From positions 1 through 62,297 of the forward strand of contig JALOTZ010000012.1 in assembly GCA_025457615.1 (NCBI GenBank): DNA of 62,297 nt, in the 5' to 3' direction. Numbering within the stretch: position 1 is the stretch's first letter; every line of letters starts with the position of its first letter. Below are positions 35,400 to 44,177 of the stretch, piece by piece. A model generated the notes under the pieces. That model was not told the origin of the DNA. It did no database searches and saw only the letters and a program-made list of their open reading frames with translations. The translations under genes were made by a program, and so were the position numbers. The DNA is from Verrucomicrobiota bacterium (GTDB taxonomy: Bacteria > Verrucomicrobiota > Verrucomicrobiia > Limisphaerales > DSYF01).

Positions 35400-35918
35400 T
35401 CAGCGCGGAACGAACACGGTCAGCAGTCCGATCAGGAGCCCGAGCAGGATCAGGGCGAACACGATGAACCGGTTCCGGGCGACCCGCTTTTCATATCGCA
35501 ACGGACGCAGGCCCTGGATCCCGCCCGCCGCCAGGTAGCTGACCAGGCGGGGATTCGACGTGGTGGGTGCGCGAAAAAACCCGCTCACGTCGGAAATGAG
35601 CCGGGGAACATCAAACTTCCGCAGCCCCAGTTCATTCACATGCACAACGTCGTTGGCCAGCTCGGCTTCCGAGGTCAACTGGCGCTGGCCCACCTCCTCG
35701 AGGTCGAGCTCGCGACGAGCAGGAACGGCTGGTCGCGCACTTGCGCCCATGGGTGGGTGAACCCGGGAGGCTGGCAGGGCTGGAGGCGATGAAGGCGCCG
35801 GGGCACGCCCCAGCCGGGTCTCATACTTCCGAATCTGCGCCTCCAAGGCGGCAATCTGCGAGTTCAAGGCCCGCGCGCGGTCGGAAATCGGATCCGGCTT
35901 GTGCTTGAAAAGCGCCAT
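35400..35918 (-). CDS. Hypothetical tail-anchored coiled-coil protein
   Basis: Not recognised. The 172-aa product has a short N-terminal coiled coil (residues 12-40, RARALNSQIAALEAQIRKYE), a Pro/Ala-rich linker, a helical middle (ELDLEEVGQRQLTSEAEL) and one C-terminal membrane segment (FIVFALILLGLLIGLLTVFV) ending three residues before the stop. It is therefore predicted to be tail-anchored with its bulk in the cytoplasm. It lies between a second protein of the same plan (13-base gap) and the MGMT gene (2-base gap). Confidence 0.75.
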   Translation of the reverse strand: MALFKHKPDPISDRARALNSQIAALEAQIRKYETRLGRAPAPSSPPALPASRVHPPMGASARPAVPARRELDLEEVGQRQLTSEAELANDVVHVNELGLRKFDVPRLISDVSGFFRAPTTSNPRLVSYLAAGGIQGLRPLRYEKRVARNRFIVFALILLGLLIGLLTVFVPR

Positions 35919-35931
35919 GGACTCGATGGGG

Positions 35932-36609
35932 TTAGCGCTGCATCAACAAGGCAGCAAACAATCCGATGGCGCCCAGACCGACCAGGGCGATGGGCCAGGT
36001 CAGGGCCAGTCCAAGTTTGCAAGCCCGCCACAGGCTCAGGTCCGCCAGCGGCGCGGCAGCACCCTGAACCGCAGGGTTGCCGGACCCCGCTTGCGAGTTC
36101 GTGGCGGAAGGGTCAGACAACCGCGGGAACTTGAGCCGGCACGTGTTCCATTCCATCCGGGCGTTCTCCAGAGTGGTCAACGCGCGGGTCAACTCGCGGT
36201 GAAAATTCTCCGAAGTCCACGTCTCCTCGCGGATGGCTTCCACCTTGTCCAAGGCTTCGCGCAATCCGGTGGCCGCCTTGTTCGTCTGTTCGGCTTCCTG
36301 GCGGGCTGAGAACTCCGCCTCCTCCAGAAGCCCGAGGCCGCGCTCAAGGTTTTGAAGCATCTCCTGGCGGCCGGTCTGGAATTCCGACTGGCGGCGGCGG
36401 GTGTCCTCGAGTTCCGCGCGCTGCCGTTCCAGCTCCTCCTGGGCGCGCTTGAGTTCGATAAGCTTCTGCTGCGCTTCCGCTGCCTTCAGGTCCACCTCTT
36501 CCCGGGTCGGCGCCCGCGCGGGGACGCCGGACACGGCCGCACTGAACGGCGATTTGCTGTGCCGGTAGTCGCTATCCACAAATTCTGTCGCGTCGAAATC
36601 GGTGCCCAT
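35932..36609 (-). CDS. Hypothetical coiled-coil membrane protein
   Basis: Not recognised. The 225-aa product starts with an acidic, Ser-rich region, then a long coiled coil (about residues 38-150, KAAEAQQKLIELKRAQEELE and onward). A Ser/Asn/Pro linker and a C-terminal hydrophobic hairpin (LGLALTWPIALVGLGAIGLFAALLM) follow. Like its downstream neighbour it looks membrane-anchored at the C terminus. The two genes and MGMT form a tightly spaced unit. Envelope organisation or a stress link is possible, but nothing in the sequence proves it. Confidence 0.72.
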   Translation of the reverse strand: MGTDFDATEFVDSDYRHSKSPFSAAVSGVPARAPTREEVDLKAAEAQQKLIELKRAQEELERQRAELEDTRRRQSEFQTGRQEMLQNLERGLGLLEEAEFSARQEAEQTNKAATGLREALDKVEAIREETWTSENFHRELTRALTTLENARMEWNTCRLKFPRLSDPSATNSQAGSGNPAVQGAAAPLADLSLWRACKLGLALTWPIALVGLGAIGLFAALLMQR

Positions 36610-37072
36610 GTTGTGGCGAGTCTAGGGTCGGGCTGTGCCGCTGTAAAGTGGCGGTTGCCCGGTGGCCCCATTCTCCTCGCGGTCCGGGGCGCGGCTCCGT
36701 CCACCCTCCGTAGCGGGGATACGGCGGAGGATGGACGGACCCATGTTCCAGACTGAGACGGGATGTGCCAGGGGCCTCCAAGTCAACGTGACATTCTTGT
36801 GAACGATCGCTTTTCGAGGAAGGTTGGTGTTGCATGGCAGCCACGGGAAACGCAGAATCCGCCCGCCGACCTGCCAGGTCTCGGCCCTGTGATCGTTCGC
36901 AACACGAAGTAATGACAATGGCCATCGAGTTCGGAACGGCTCTCGTTCCCAAGTTTCCGCACCTGGCTTGCATGCGCCTTGAGTTTGGACTCGACCCCGT
37001 GAACCACTCCCGGATCCGCTCCCGCCGCAAGTGGCGGCATCCCGTGGATTCCCCTAGCCTTTTCCATTCCCT
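36610..37072. other. 463-bp intergenic region with a long dyad
   Basis: No gene is supported. An inverted repeat of 14 bp with one mismatch (36697-36710 CCGTCCACCCTCCG; 36725-36738 CGGAGGATGGACGG) has a 14-base loop. The remainder, including CCTCCAAGTCAACGTGACA and GAACGGCTCTCGTTCCC stretches, is unassigned. It separates divergently transcribed genes and must hold the phoH promoter. Confidence 0.5.
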
Positions 37073-38389
37073 GTGAAGAATTACATCCTCGACACCAATG
37101 TCTTGCTGCACGACCCCAACTCCCTCCAGAACTTTGCCGACAACCATGTCTTGATCCCGATCGAAGTGATCGAGGAGATCGACCGTTTCAAGCGCGAATC
37201 CACGGAACTGGGGCAGCACGCCCGGACGGTTTCGCGGATGCTGGACGGGCTGCGTGCGGGTGGGCGACTGAGCGAGGGGGTGAAACTTCCCAACGGAGGC
37301 CGGCTGAAGATCATTTACGAGGCGGGCTCCAACGGCACCCCCGAGCCCGCGCTGCAATTCAACGGCAGCACGGTGGACAACCGAATCCTCGCCCTGGCGC
37401 TCAAGCTCAAGAAGCGCCACCCCAAGATCCCGACCGTGCTGGTGAGCAAGGATATCAACCTGCGGATCAAGGCCGATGCCCTGGAGTTGCAAGCCGAGGA
37501 TTACGAGACGGACCGGGTCTATATCAAGGATCTCTACACCGGGATGGTGGAGATCATTCTGCCGACGGACAAGCTGGCGGCTTTGCGCGCCAACGGTGAG
37601 CTGGACCTTGATGGCGGCCCCAAGTATTTCCCGAATGAGTACTGCACGCTCGCGGACGAGACCAATCCGAAGCGCACGGTCCTGGCCCGCGTCGCGCCCT
37701 GCGGAACCAAGTTCATCCCCATCATCGACACCCGGGACGGCGTCTGGGGCATCCGCCCTCGGAACCGCGAGCAGCATTTCGCCTTTGACGCCCTGTTGGA
37801 TGACCGGATCAAGCTGCTCACGCTCATGGGGAAGGCGGGCACGGGCAAGACGTTGATGGCGATGGCGGCCGGGCTGAAGCGGACCGTGCTGGACCGCGAG
37901 TTTCGACGGCTGGTCGTGGCGCGTCCGACCATTTCGATGGGCAAGGAGCTGGGCTTTCTGCCGGGCTCGCTCGAGGAGAAGCTGGCGCCCTGGATGCAAC
38001 CCATCCATGACGCGCTGGAGATGCTGAGCGACCTCAACATGGGCCACGACCATCGGCGCAGCACCGACCTGATGCGCTCGGGCAACATTGTTGTGGAAGC
38101 GTTGAGTTACATCCGGGGACGCAGCATTGCCAACCAGTTCATGATCATCGATGAGGCCCAGAACCTGACCCCGCTGGAAGCCAAGACCATCATCACCCGG
38201 GTGGGCAATGGCACGAAGGTGGTGTTCACCGGCGACCCGTACCAGATCGACAATCCCTACGTGGACTCGTCCTCGAACGGGTTCAACTACGTGGTGAGCC
38301 GGTTCCGGGACCAGGCGATTGCCGCGCACATCGAGTTGCAGAAGGGGGAGCGATCGGAGCTGGCCGAACTGGCCGCCAACATCCTCTAG
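37073..38389 (+). CDS. PhoH family protein with N-terminal PIN domain
   Basis: Two-domain ATPase/nuclease-like protein of the YlaK/PhoH2 type. Residues 1-140 are a PIN domain (YILDTNVLLHDP with Asp7, then EVIEEIDRFKR and a later VDNRILALAL). The C-terminal half is the PhoH P-loop ATPase with GKAGTGKTL near residues 253-261, GFLPGSLEEKLAPWMQPI, the DEAQN box near 360 and the VVFTGDPYQID motif. PhoH2 proteins are reported as RNA helicase/RNases, so an RNA role is likely. The start is GTG directly before the conserved KNYILDTN. The 438-aa length is normal for the family. Confidence 0.93.
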   Translation: MKNYILDTNVLLHDPNSLQNFADNHVLIPIEVIEEIDRFKRESTELGQHARTVSRMLDGLRAGGRLSEGVKLPNGGRLKIIYEAGSNGTPEPALQFNGSTVDNRILALALKLKKRHPKIPTVLVSKDINLRIKADALELQAEDYETDRVYIKDLYTGMVEIILPTDKLAALRANGELDLDGGPKYFPNEYCTLADETNPKRTVLARVAPCGTKFIPIIDTRDGVWGIRPRNREQHFAFDALLDDRIKLLTLMGKAGTGKTLMAMAAGLKRTVLDREFRRLVVARPTISMGKELGFLPGSLEEKLAPWMQPIHDALEMLSDLNMGHDHRRSTDLMRSGNIVVEALSYIRGRSIANQFMIIDEAQNLTPLEAKTIITRVGNGTKVVFTGDPYQIDNPYVDSSSNGFNYVVSRFRDQAIAAHIELQKGERSELAELAANIL

Positions 38390-38450
38390 CCCCGTCGGAC
38401 CAGGCGATTCGGGGCTTGGCACCGTAGCGCGAAGGTTCTATGGTCTTGGC

Positions 38451-38987
38451 GTGATCGGGTTCCTCCGCTTCATCGGCATCCTCAACGCCGCCCTCTGGCT
38501 GGGTGGCGCCGTCTTCTTCACCTTTGGGGTTGGACAGGTGCCCTTTTCGAACGCCATGAGGGAACTGCTGACGGAGGCCAATTACCCCTATTTCTCCGGG
38601 GCGATCGCGCAACTCCTTATCGGCAAGTATTTCGCCCTGCACATCCTTTGTGGATCGCTCGGGCTGGCCCATTTGGGCGCCGAATGGCTTTACCTCGGTC
38701 GCCCGGCGCGCCGCTCCACGATGATCCTGTTGCTCTGCCTGTTCGGGTTTGGCCTGCTGGGCAGGTTCTGGTTGCAGCCCAAAATGGAAGTCTTGCACCG
38801 GCAGAAATACGCGCCGAACCTGACCCAGACTGTCCGGGATCGGGCGGCCAAGTCCCTTCGGATCTGGCATGCGGTGGCTCAGGGCGCGAACCTGGTTGTC
38901 CTGGGGTCGCTCTGCGTGTATGTCTGGCGCGCCAACAACCCGCCCGATCCGACCCGGTTCGTCACGGCCATGCAGTTCAGAGGTTGA
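38451..38987 (+). CDS. Four-helix membrane protein, DUF4149-like
   Basis: A 178-aa integral membrane protein from a GTG at 38451. Four hydrophobic segments are evident (FIGILNAALWLGGAVFFTF, ALHILCGSLGLAHLGAEWLYL, MILLLCLFGFGLLGRFWL, AVAQGANLVVLGSLCVYVW). The layout and the QPKM...R-KYAPN loop resemble DUF4149/TMEM205-type proteins, whose function is unknown. It is 61 bases after phoH and probably in the same transcript. The frame is open further upstream, but the membrane segment begins right after the GTG. Confidence 0.78.
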   Translation: MIGFLRFIGILNAALWLGGAVFFTFGVGQVPFSNAMRELLTEANYPYFSGAIAQLLIGKYFALHILCGSLGLAHLGAEWLYLGRPARRSTMILLLCLFGFGLLGRFWLQPKMEVLHRQKYAPNLTQTVRDRAAKSLRIWHAVAQGANLVVLGSLCVYVWRANNPPDPTRFVTAMQFRG

Positions 38988-39047
38988 CTTCGGGCGGCAC
39001 AAGACGGACTCTCAGGTGTCTACAGCAAACCAGATTGTTTCGTTAGC

Positions 39048-39338
39048 ATGATATCAAACGAGCGACCATCGCCCTTCGGCAGCCGGTCCTATGGACAGCC
39101 GAAGCCCGCCGTCAACGAGGATACCCTCCGCACGGAGCGGATTCAGATCGAGCGCAAGACGTTCATCTTCACGCTCAAGGAAAATCCGCGCGGGCGCTTT
39201 CTGCGCATCACCGAAGATGTTGGAGGGCGGCGCGACAATATCATCATTCCCGCTCCCGGACTGGAGGATTTCCTCAAGCAGATCGAGGACATGGTGAAAG
39301 CCTCCAACGAAATCCCCCCGAAGGATTACGCCTCCTAG
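39048..39338 (+). CDS. PUR family (DUF3276) nucleic-acid-binding protein
   Basis: A 96-aa protein with a single PUR repeat: RIQIERKTFIFTLKENPRGRFLRITE, then RDNIIIPAPGLEDFLKQIEDMV. This beta-beta-beta-beta-alpha unit dimerises and binds single-stranded DNA or RNA in Bacteroidota, spirochetes and eukaryotic Pur-alpha. The first 30 residues are polar and probably disordered. It converges on rsfS with only 10 bases between the stop codons. Confidence 0.85.
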   Translation: MISNERPSPFGSRSYGQPKPAVNEDTLRTERIQIERKTFIFTLKENPRGRFLRITEDVGGRRDNIIIPAPGLEDFLKQIEDMVKASNEIPPKDYAS

Positions 39339-39348
39339 GCCGTTCGCC

Positions 39349-39714
39349 CTAGGAAACCCGTTTCCTGGCCGCCTTGGCCCGGACGCGCGGCGCGTCGTTC
39401 CAGAGCCCCTCGAGGTCGTAGCGCTCGCGAATGTCCCGCCGCATGACGTGAACCATCACGTCAAAGTAATCCAACACCACCCAGCCCGCTGCCGTGGTGC
39501 CGTCCACCGCCGCCGCGGGAATCCCATCGTCCTGCTTGAGGCGGACCTCCACCTCCTCGACAATCGCCCGCAGATGGGGATCACTGAGAGCAGAGGCGAT
39601 CACGAAAAAGTCCGTCACCGAGGACAGTTTTCGCACGTCGAGCACGACAATGTCCTCGGCCTTCCGGTCATCCGCCAGTTCACGGCAACGCTGCGCCAGC
39701 TTCCTTGAATCCAT
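39349..39714 (-). CDS. rsfS: Ribosome silencing factor RsfS
   Basis: Binds L14 and blocks subunit joining when nutrients are short. The 121-aa sequence matches the family: KAEDIVVLDVRKLSSVTDFFVIASA, then GWVVLDYFDVMVHVM and RERYDLEGLWNDAP. It is 24 bases downstream of nadD on the same strand, the common nadD-rsfS pairing. Confidence 0.95.
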   Translation of the reverse strand: MDSRKLAQRCRELADDRKAEDIVVLDVRKLSSVTDFFVIASALSDPHLRAIVEEVEVRLKQDDGIPAAAVDGTTAAGWVVLDYFDVMVHVMRRDIRERYDLEGLWNDAPRVRAKAARKRVS

Positions 39715-39738
39715 GCGGCCAAGAGGTTGGGGGAACGA

Positions 39739-40317
39739 TCAAGCAAGATAAAGTCGATTGTAACGGATCACCTCGGCGACCGGCGGCGGGACCAGATGAT
39801 CCACCGGGCGTCCCTCCCGGACACGCTGCCGGATCTGCGAGGAGGAAACCCCCAGGGGCCAACCCGTCAACCAGTGCCACTGGAAGCCCGCCGGGGGCTC
39901 GTCCCCCGGGGAGCCTGGCCGCGGGATGATCAGAAACTCCACCAGCCGCCCCAGCGCGTCTGCCTCCCGCCATTCCGGCAGCCTGGCCAGGTGATCCTCC
40001 CCAATCAAAAAGAACCACCGCGCGTCCGGCAAATCCCGCCTCAGTATCCGCAGAGTGTCCACCGTGTAGGAAACCCCCTCGCGTCGCAGCTCCAGGTCGC
40101 TCACCGAAGCCCATTCGCACCCTGCCAGCGCCAGCCGGAGCATGCGCAGCCGGAGGCCGTCCGAGGCCAGTGGCTGCCCGGACTTGAAGGGGGACTGGCG
40201 GGCCGGCATGAAGATCAGCCGGTCCAATTTCGCCTCCTCGCGGGCGGCGGCCGCCACCAGCAAATGGCCCGCATGGACCGGATCAAACGATCCACCAAAG
40301 ATTCCAATTCGTTTCAC
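39739..40317 (-). CDS. nadD: Nicotinate-nucleotide adenylyltransferase
   Basis: Converts nicotinate mononucleotide to its adenylated form in NAD synthesis, and works with nadB at 57322. The GTG at 40317 starts VKRIGIFGGSFDPVHAGHL, the nucleotidyltransferase GxFDPxHxGH motif. FMPARQSPFKSG, the YTVDTLRILRR helix and the GVSSSQIRQRV (ISSTxxR) motif follow. At 192 aa it is normal length; an earlier in-frame ATG would only add unconserved residues. rsfS follows directly. Confidence 0.94.
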   Translation of the reverse strand: MKRIGIFGGSFDPVHAGHLLVAAAAREEAKLDRLIFMPARQSPFKSGQPLASDGLRLRMLRLALAGCEWASVSDLELRREGVSYTVDTLRILRRDLPDARWFFLIGEDHLARLPEWREADALGRLVEFLIIPRPGSPGDEPPAGFQWHWLTGWPLGVSSSQIRQRVREGRPVDHLVPPPVAEVIRYNRLYLA

Positions 40318-40472
40318 GGTGTGGACTTGAACCCGCCAACCCGTCCCGCTCATCCGCCGACGGCCCCTGGTCTGCCCGCAAACACGCGACACGACGGGTC
40401 GCGAGCGGTTAGGTAAGGCAATCCCCCGCTCCGTTCAACCGCAATCGACCCCAAAAAAGTCCGGAAGAAGGC

Positions 40473-40501
40473 TTGACGCCTTGGTCTCAAGGGCTTATGG
40501 A
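40473..40501 (+). promoter_or_regulatory. Candidate promoter of the HU-like gene
   Basis: TTGACG (five of six -35 bases), a 17-base spacer and TATGGA lie about 40 bases before the ATG. The -10 match is weak. Confidence 0.4.
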
Positions 40502-40540
40502 GATTTAGACAACTCCGGAAAGAGAAAACCGCACAGGCTT

Positions 40541-40870
40541 ATGACTCTGACCAAACGCGACCTCGTAACCCGCATCGCCAGCGAGACGGGCATGAACCAG
40601 CAGCATGTCTTTGACGTGGTGCAGAAGACCCTGGACTACATCTCCGAAGCCCTGGCCAAAGGAGACAAGGTGGAGCTGCGCAACTTCGGCGTGTTCGAGG
40701 TCAAGGTGCGGAAAGCGCGCGTGGGACGCAATCCCAACGCGCCGGAAACCGACATCCCCATACCCGAGCGACCGGTGGTCAAGTTCAAGGCCGGGAAGGA
40801 GATGAAGGCGCGCGTGCTCCAGCGTCCGCCCGAGGCCCCCCCCTCCTCCACGGCTTCGCCAGGTTCCTAG
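40541..40870 (+). CDS. HU/IHF family DNA-binding protein
   Basis: Small nucleoid protein that bends DNA as a dimer. The 109-aa product has the full fold: LTKRDLVTRIASETGMNQQ helix, VVQKTLDYISEALAKGDKVELRNFGVFEVK, the RNPNAPETDIPIPERPVVKF arm with the intercalating Pro region, and a last helix. A Pro/Ser-rich tail of about 15 residues extends beyond a standard HU. Whether it is HU-like or IHF-like cannot be decided from one gene. Confidence 0.94.
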   Translation: MTLTKRDLVTRIASETGMNQQHVFDVVQKTLDYISEALAKGDKVELRNFGVFEVKVRKARVGRNPNAPETDIPIPERPVVKFKAGKEMKARVLQRPPEAPPSSTASPGS

Positions 40871-40951
40871 CCGCCACCGCCACCCGCGCCACCAGGTCAG
40901 ATTGTTCTTCCTTTCGCCCCTCATCGCCCCGGCCTAGGATAGCGCGAAGCT

Positions 40952-42205
40952 ATGGAACGATTACCGGGCTTTCGCGATTTCTACCCCGAGCCGTTGCCCA
41001 CCCGCGACCTCTGGAGTTCCGACGCAAGGCGACACCTGTTCGAGACTTGGCGGCGGGTGGCCGGTCGCTACGGATTCCGGGAATACGACGGGCCGCCGCT
41101 CGAGCCGCTGGAACTGTTCACCACCAAGAGCGGGTCGGAAATCGTCGGCCAGCTCTACAATTTCAAGGACAAGGGGGATCGGGAGGTGGCCTTGCGTCCG
41201 GAGATGACCCCCACGCTGGCCCGCATGGCTGCTGCCCATGAGCGCAACTACAGGAAGCCGATCAAGTGGTTCGCCATTCCCCAACTGTTCCGCTACGAGC
41301 GTCAGCAGAAAGGCCGGCTCCGCGAACACTTCCAGTTCAACGCGGACATCATCGGCGAATCCAGTCCGGAAGCGGACGCGGAACTGATCGCCCTGCTGAT
41401 CGACTCCCTTCGGGCGCTGGGCCTGACTGCCGAGGATTTCCGCATCCGGCTCAGCAGCCGGGAAGCCTGGCAGCATTTCTATGCCTCGGCCCACGCGGAC
41501 CCCACCCGCGAGTATGAGTTCTTCCAGGTGGTGGACAAATTGGAACGCGAAACGCCGGAACACACGGACGCCAAACTCCGCGCCCTGGGACTCTCGCTGG
41601 AACGGGTCCAGGAAGTGATCGCGGCCTCCCGTCCGACGGACCATCTGCAACGGATTCTCGACAACCTGGCGGCGCGCGGGCTGACCGATTTCGTGGCCCT
41701 CGACTACCGCGTCATCCGCGGACTCGCCTATTACACCGGCACGGTCTTTGAAGCCTTTGATCGGAAGGGGGAGTTCCGGGCCATCGCCGGGGGTGGGCGT
41801 TATGACAACCTCATCAAGCTGCTCAGCGGCGGGAAGTCGGACATGCCCGCCCTGGGCTTCGGCATGGGCGATGTGGTGCTCACCGAACTGCTGAACAAAC
41901 GCGGCCTTCTGTCCGAGACCGCCGTGGGTCCCATGGTGTACTGCCTGATCGAGGAGGAATCCTGGCGTCCGGCGAGCCTGGGTCTCGTGCAGAAACTGCG
42001 GGACGCCGGCCTCGCCTGCGAATTCGCCCTCACGCCCATGAAGTCGGACAAACAGTTCAAGCGGGCGCAGGAACTGGGGGTGCGGTTCACCATCCGGCTG
42101 GAGGGCGCCCCGGACCGCGTCAAGCTCCGGGATCTGAAGGAGCGCCGGGACGAGACGCTCGAAGCCGGTCAGGCGATCGAGGTCATCCAGCGCGCCACCC
42201 GTTGA
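40952..42205 (+). CDS. hisS: Histidine-tRNA ligase
   Basis: Class II synthetase charging tRNA-His. Motif 1 lies around residues 40-65, ALRPEMTPTLARM and the motif 2 loop FRYERQQKGRLREHFQFN follow. The HisRS-specific VIRGLAYYTGTVFEAFDRKGEFRAIAGGGRYDNL includes histidine A and B regions, and the anticodon-binding domain covers about residues 325-417. HisZ is excluded by the complete catalytic loops. It converges on rplS with a 63-bp gap. Confidence 0.95.
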   Translation: MERLPGFRDFYPEPLPTRDLWSSDARRHLFETWRRVAGRYGFREYDGPPLEPLELFTTKSGSEIVGQLYNFKDKGDREVALRPEMTPTLARMAAAHERNYRKPIKWFAIPQLFRYERQQKGRLREHFQFNADIIGESSPEADAELIALLIDSLRALGLTAEDFRIRLSSREAWQHFYASAHADPTREYEFFQVVDKLERETPEHTDAKLRALGLSLERVQEVIAASRPTDHLQRILDNLAARGLTDFVALDYRVIRGLAYYTGTVFEAFDRKGEFRAIAGGGRYDNLIKLLSGGKSDMPALGFGMGDVVLTELLNKRGLLSETAVGPMVYCLIEEESWRPASLGLVQKLRDAGLACEFALTPMKSDKQFKRAQELGVRFTIRLEGAPDRVKLRDLKERRDETLEAGQAIEVIQRATR

Positions 42206-42268
42206 GTCACTCCGGGATCACGGGAACCCGCGTGGGCGGGCCCGGACAGGAACCGATCGCCACGAAGC

Positions 42269-42640
42269 TCAACTCTCTTCGGCTGACCGCTCGGCTTTTT
42301 CCTTCACCAACGTGGCGCCCTTGCCGATGCGCTTGCGCAGGTAGGTGAGCTTGGCGCGGCGCACTTCGCCCTTTCGCTCGACCTCCACCTTCTCGATGCG
42401 CGGGGAATGGACGGGGAAGACCCGCTCCACGCCTTCGCCGTAGCTGATGCGGCGGACGGTGAACGTTTCGTTCATGCCGCGGCCCCGCCGGCCGATCACC
42501 ACCCCGGCAAACACCTGGATGCGCTCCTTGTTGCCTTCCACCACCCGGGTGTGCACACGCACGGAATCCCCGACACCGAAATCAACCGGGTTCTTCCGAA
42601 ACTGTTCGTTCTCGATCTTGTCAAGCAATGCCTGGTTCAT
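42269..42640 (-). CDS. rplS: 50S ribosomal protein L19
   Basis: A 123-aa ribosomal protein at the 30S-50S interface. Typical elements are [54 protein letters not shown] and [14 protein letters not shown]. It is the last gene of the rpsP-khpA-trmD-rplS operon, 37 bases after trmD. Confidence 0.97.
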   Translation of the reverse strand: MNQALLDKIENEQFRKNPVDFGVGDSVRVHTRVVEGNKERIQVFAGVVIGRRGRGMNETFTVRRISYGEGVERVFPVHSPRIEKVEVERKGEVRRAKLTYLRKRIGKGATLVKEKAERSAEES

Positions 42641-42677
42641 AATCCGTTCCTCAGTCTGTAAAACACTTCCGCGGCAC

Positions 42678-43355
42678 TCAATCCGCGGTCTCTGTCAAAT
42701 CCGGCCGGCGCTCGCGTGTGAGGCGCCGGGCCTGTTGCTCCCGCCATTTCTCGATCTCGGCATGGTGCCCGGACAGCAACACCTCGGGCACTTTCATCCC
42801 GCGAAACTCGGCGGGCCGGGTGTAGTGCGGATACTCCAGCAACCCCCGGCTGAAGGATTCATCCTTCGCGCTCTCGTCATCACCCAGCACCCCGGGAATC
42901 AGCCGGGCCACCACGTCAATCACCACCATGGCCGGCAGGGCGCCATTGGTCAGCACATAATCCCCGATCGACCATTCGTCATCCACCAGGGCTTCCCGCA
43001 CCCGCTCGTCCACACCCTCGTAACTGCCGCAAATCAACAGCAGGTGGCTGCAGCCCGCCAACTCCTGCGCCGCGCGCTGGTTAAACGGACGGCCCGACGG
43101 CGCCAGCAGCACCACCCGCGTCTCCGGCCCGGACAACCCTTCCACCGCCTCAAAAATCGGTTCCGGCTTCAGGAGCATTCCCGGCCCGCCCCCAAACGGA
43201 CGGTCATCCACAGTGCGATGCCGGTCATGCGCGTAATCGCGCAGATTATGAATCGACACCGTCAGCCGCCCGGATTCCCTCGCCCGCTTCAGGATGCTTT
43301 CATCCAGCGGGCCTTTGAACATCCCGGGGAACAGGGTGAGCACGTCGATTTTCAT
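42678..43355 (-). CDS. trmD: tRNA (guanine-N1)-methyltransferase TrmD
   Basis: Makes m1G37 in tRNAs reading CNN codons, preventing frameshifts. From the ATG at 43355 (225 aa): [44 protein letters not shown] and the [19 protein letters not shown] knot, then the [15 protein letters not shown] segment of the C-terminal domain. It lies in the conserved ribosomal operon between khpA and rplS. The frame continues upstream of this ATG, but those residues are not conserved. Confidence 0.96.
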   Translation of the reverse strand: MKIDVLTLFPGMFKGPLDESILKRARESGRLTVSIHNLRDYAHDRHRTVDDRPFGGGPGMLLKPEPIFEAVEGLSGPETRVVLLAPSGRPFNQRAAQELAGCSHLLLICGSYEGVDERVREALVDDEWSIGDYVLTNGALPAMVVIDVVARLIPGVLGDDESAKDESFSRGLLEYPHYTRPAEFRGMKVPEVLLSGHHAEIEKWREQQARRLTRERRPDLTETAD

Positions 43356-43393
43356 GCTCGAGGGGGCGCCGCGCCTTCCCGCGCCGGGGCACC

Positions 43394-43639
43394 TCAGGAC
43401 TTCCGCCCATCCTCGACCAACTCGAGGGAACACCGCAATCCCCGCTTGGCGCTGCCCGCCAGCAGCAGGGAGCGGAGGGCGTTGATCATGACGCCCTGGC
43501 GTCCGATCACCCGCCCCACATCCGCCGGGTTCAACCGCAACTCATAAATCGTCGATCCCCCACCCTCGACGGCGGTCACACTAACCTCGTCCGGGTGATC
43601 CACCAGGCCACGAACCACGTATTCGATGAACGCCTGCAT
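43394..43639 (-). CDS. khpA: KH-domain RNA-binding protein KhpA
   Basis: An 81-aa single-KH protein with [20 protein letters not shown] (GxxG loop GRQG). It begins [16 protein letters not shown], exactly the KhpA/YlqC pattern. Located between rpsP and trmD, its usual place. It binds RNA, often as a heterodimer with KhpB. Confidence 0.93.
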   Translation of the reverse strand: MQAFIEYVVRGLVDHPDEVSVTAVEGGGSTIYELRLNPADVGRVIGRQGVMINALRSLLLAGSAKRGLRCSLELVEDGRKS

Positions 43640-43652
43640 GGCGCAAACCGGT

Positions 43653-43910
43653 TCAGGCGGCCGCCTGGGCCCGGGCCGCCCGCTTGAGCAAGCTGGCCAC
43701 GGTGTCGCTGGGCTGCGCGCCCTTGGACACCCAGTAATTGGCCCGATCAAGGTTGACCGTGTAGTTCTGCCCGCTGGTGCGGGTGGGTTGGTAGGTTCCC
43801 AACTCCTCGATGAACCGCCCATCGCGCGGATTGCGGCTGTCCGTGACCACCAGCCGGAAGACCGGATCATTCTTCCCCCCAACCCGCTTGAGTCTGATTT
43901 TGACTGACAT
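43653..43910 (-). CDS. rpsP: 30S ribosomal protein S16
   Basis: First gene of the operon. From the ATG at 43910 (85 aa): SVKIRLKRVGGKNDPVFRLVV, DGRFIEELGTYQP and RANYWVSKGAQPSDTVASLL are diagnostic. It is divergent from the tRNA-Glu gene, with about 120 bp to that promoter. Confidence 0.97.
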   Translation of the reverse strand: MSVKIRLKRVGGKNDPVFRLVVTDSRNPRDGRFIEELGTYQPTRTSGQNYTVNLDRANYWVSKGAQPSDTVASLLKRAARAQAAA

Positions 43911-44032
43911 AGTATCGTGTGTTCCAACCGGAATGTTCGCGCCTGTCAGGCCCCAACCGCTCCGGCAAAAATGAACGGGGACATTAGCCATGGACTGAAG
44001 GGATGGCAAGCGTCGAGTGATGGCAATTTTTA

Positions 44033-44060
44033 GTGACACCCCAGACGCGGCCCCTATAAT
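44033..44060 (+). promoter_or_regulatory. Promoter of tRNA-Glu
   Basis: GTGACA (five of six -35 bases), a 16-base spacer and a perfect TATAAT -10 box end 14 bases before the mature tRNA. Confidence 0.75.
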
Positions 44061-44074
44061 CCGCGTCCCTTGAC

Positions 44075-44149
44075 GACCCTATCGTCTAGCGGTTAGGACA
44101 CCGCCCTTTCACGGCGGCGGCCGGGGTTCGAATCCCCGTAGGGTCGCCA
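44075..44149 (+). tRNA. tRNA-Glu (anticodon TTC)
   Basis: A full cloverleaf can be drawn: acceptor GACCCTA/TAGGGTC, D arm GTCTAGCGGTTAGGAC, anticodon stem CCGCC/GGCGG with loop CTTTCAC (anticodon at 44108-44110), T arm CGGGG-TTCGAAT-CCCCG, discriminator G and an encoded CCA end (44147-44149). Confidence 0.97.
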
Positions 44150-44177
44150 AACCATTCAACCCACATCCCTAACTGCC

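Noticed and set aside
36834-37076. 80-codon frame (MAATGNAESARRPARS...) ahead of phoH
   Set aside because: No ribosome site, Arg/Ser-rich composition and no relation to known small proteins. Treated as non-coding.
36572-38422. 616-codon minus-strand frame opposite phoH
   Set aside because: Antisense to a protein with clear PIN and ATPase motifs and crossing the non-coding gap.
42206-42268. GC-rich stretch between hisS and rplS as a terminator
   Set aside because: Only short imperfect dyads (CGGG/CCCG) are present. No stem long enough to call.
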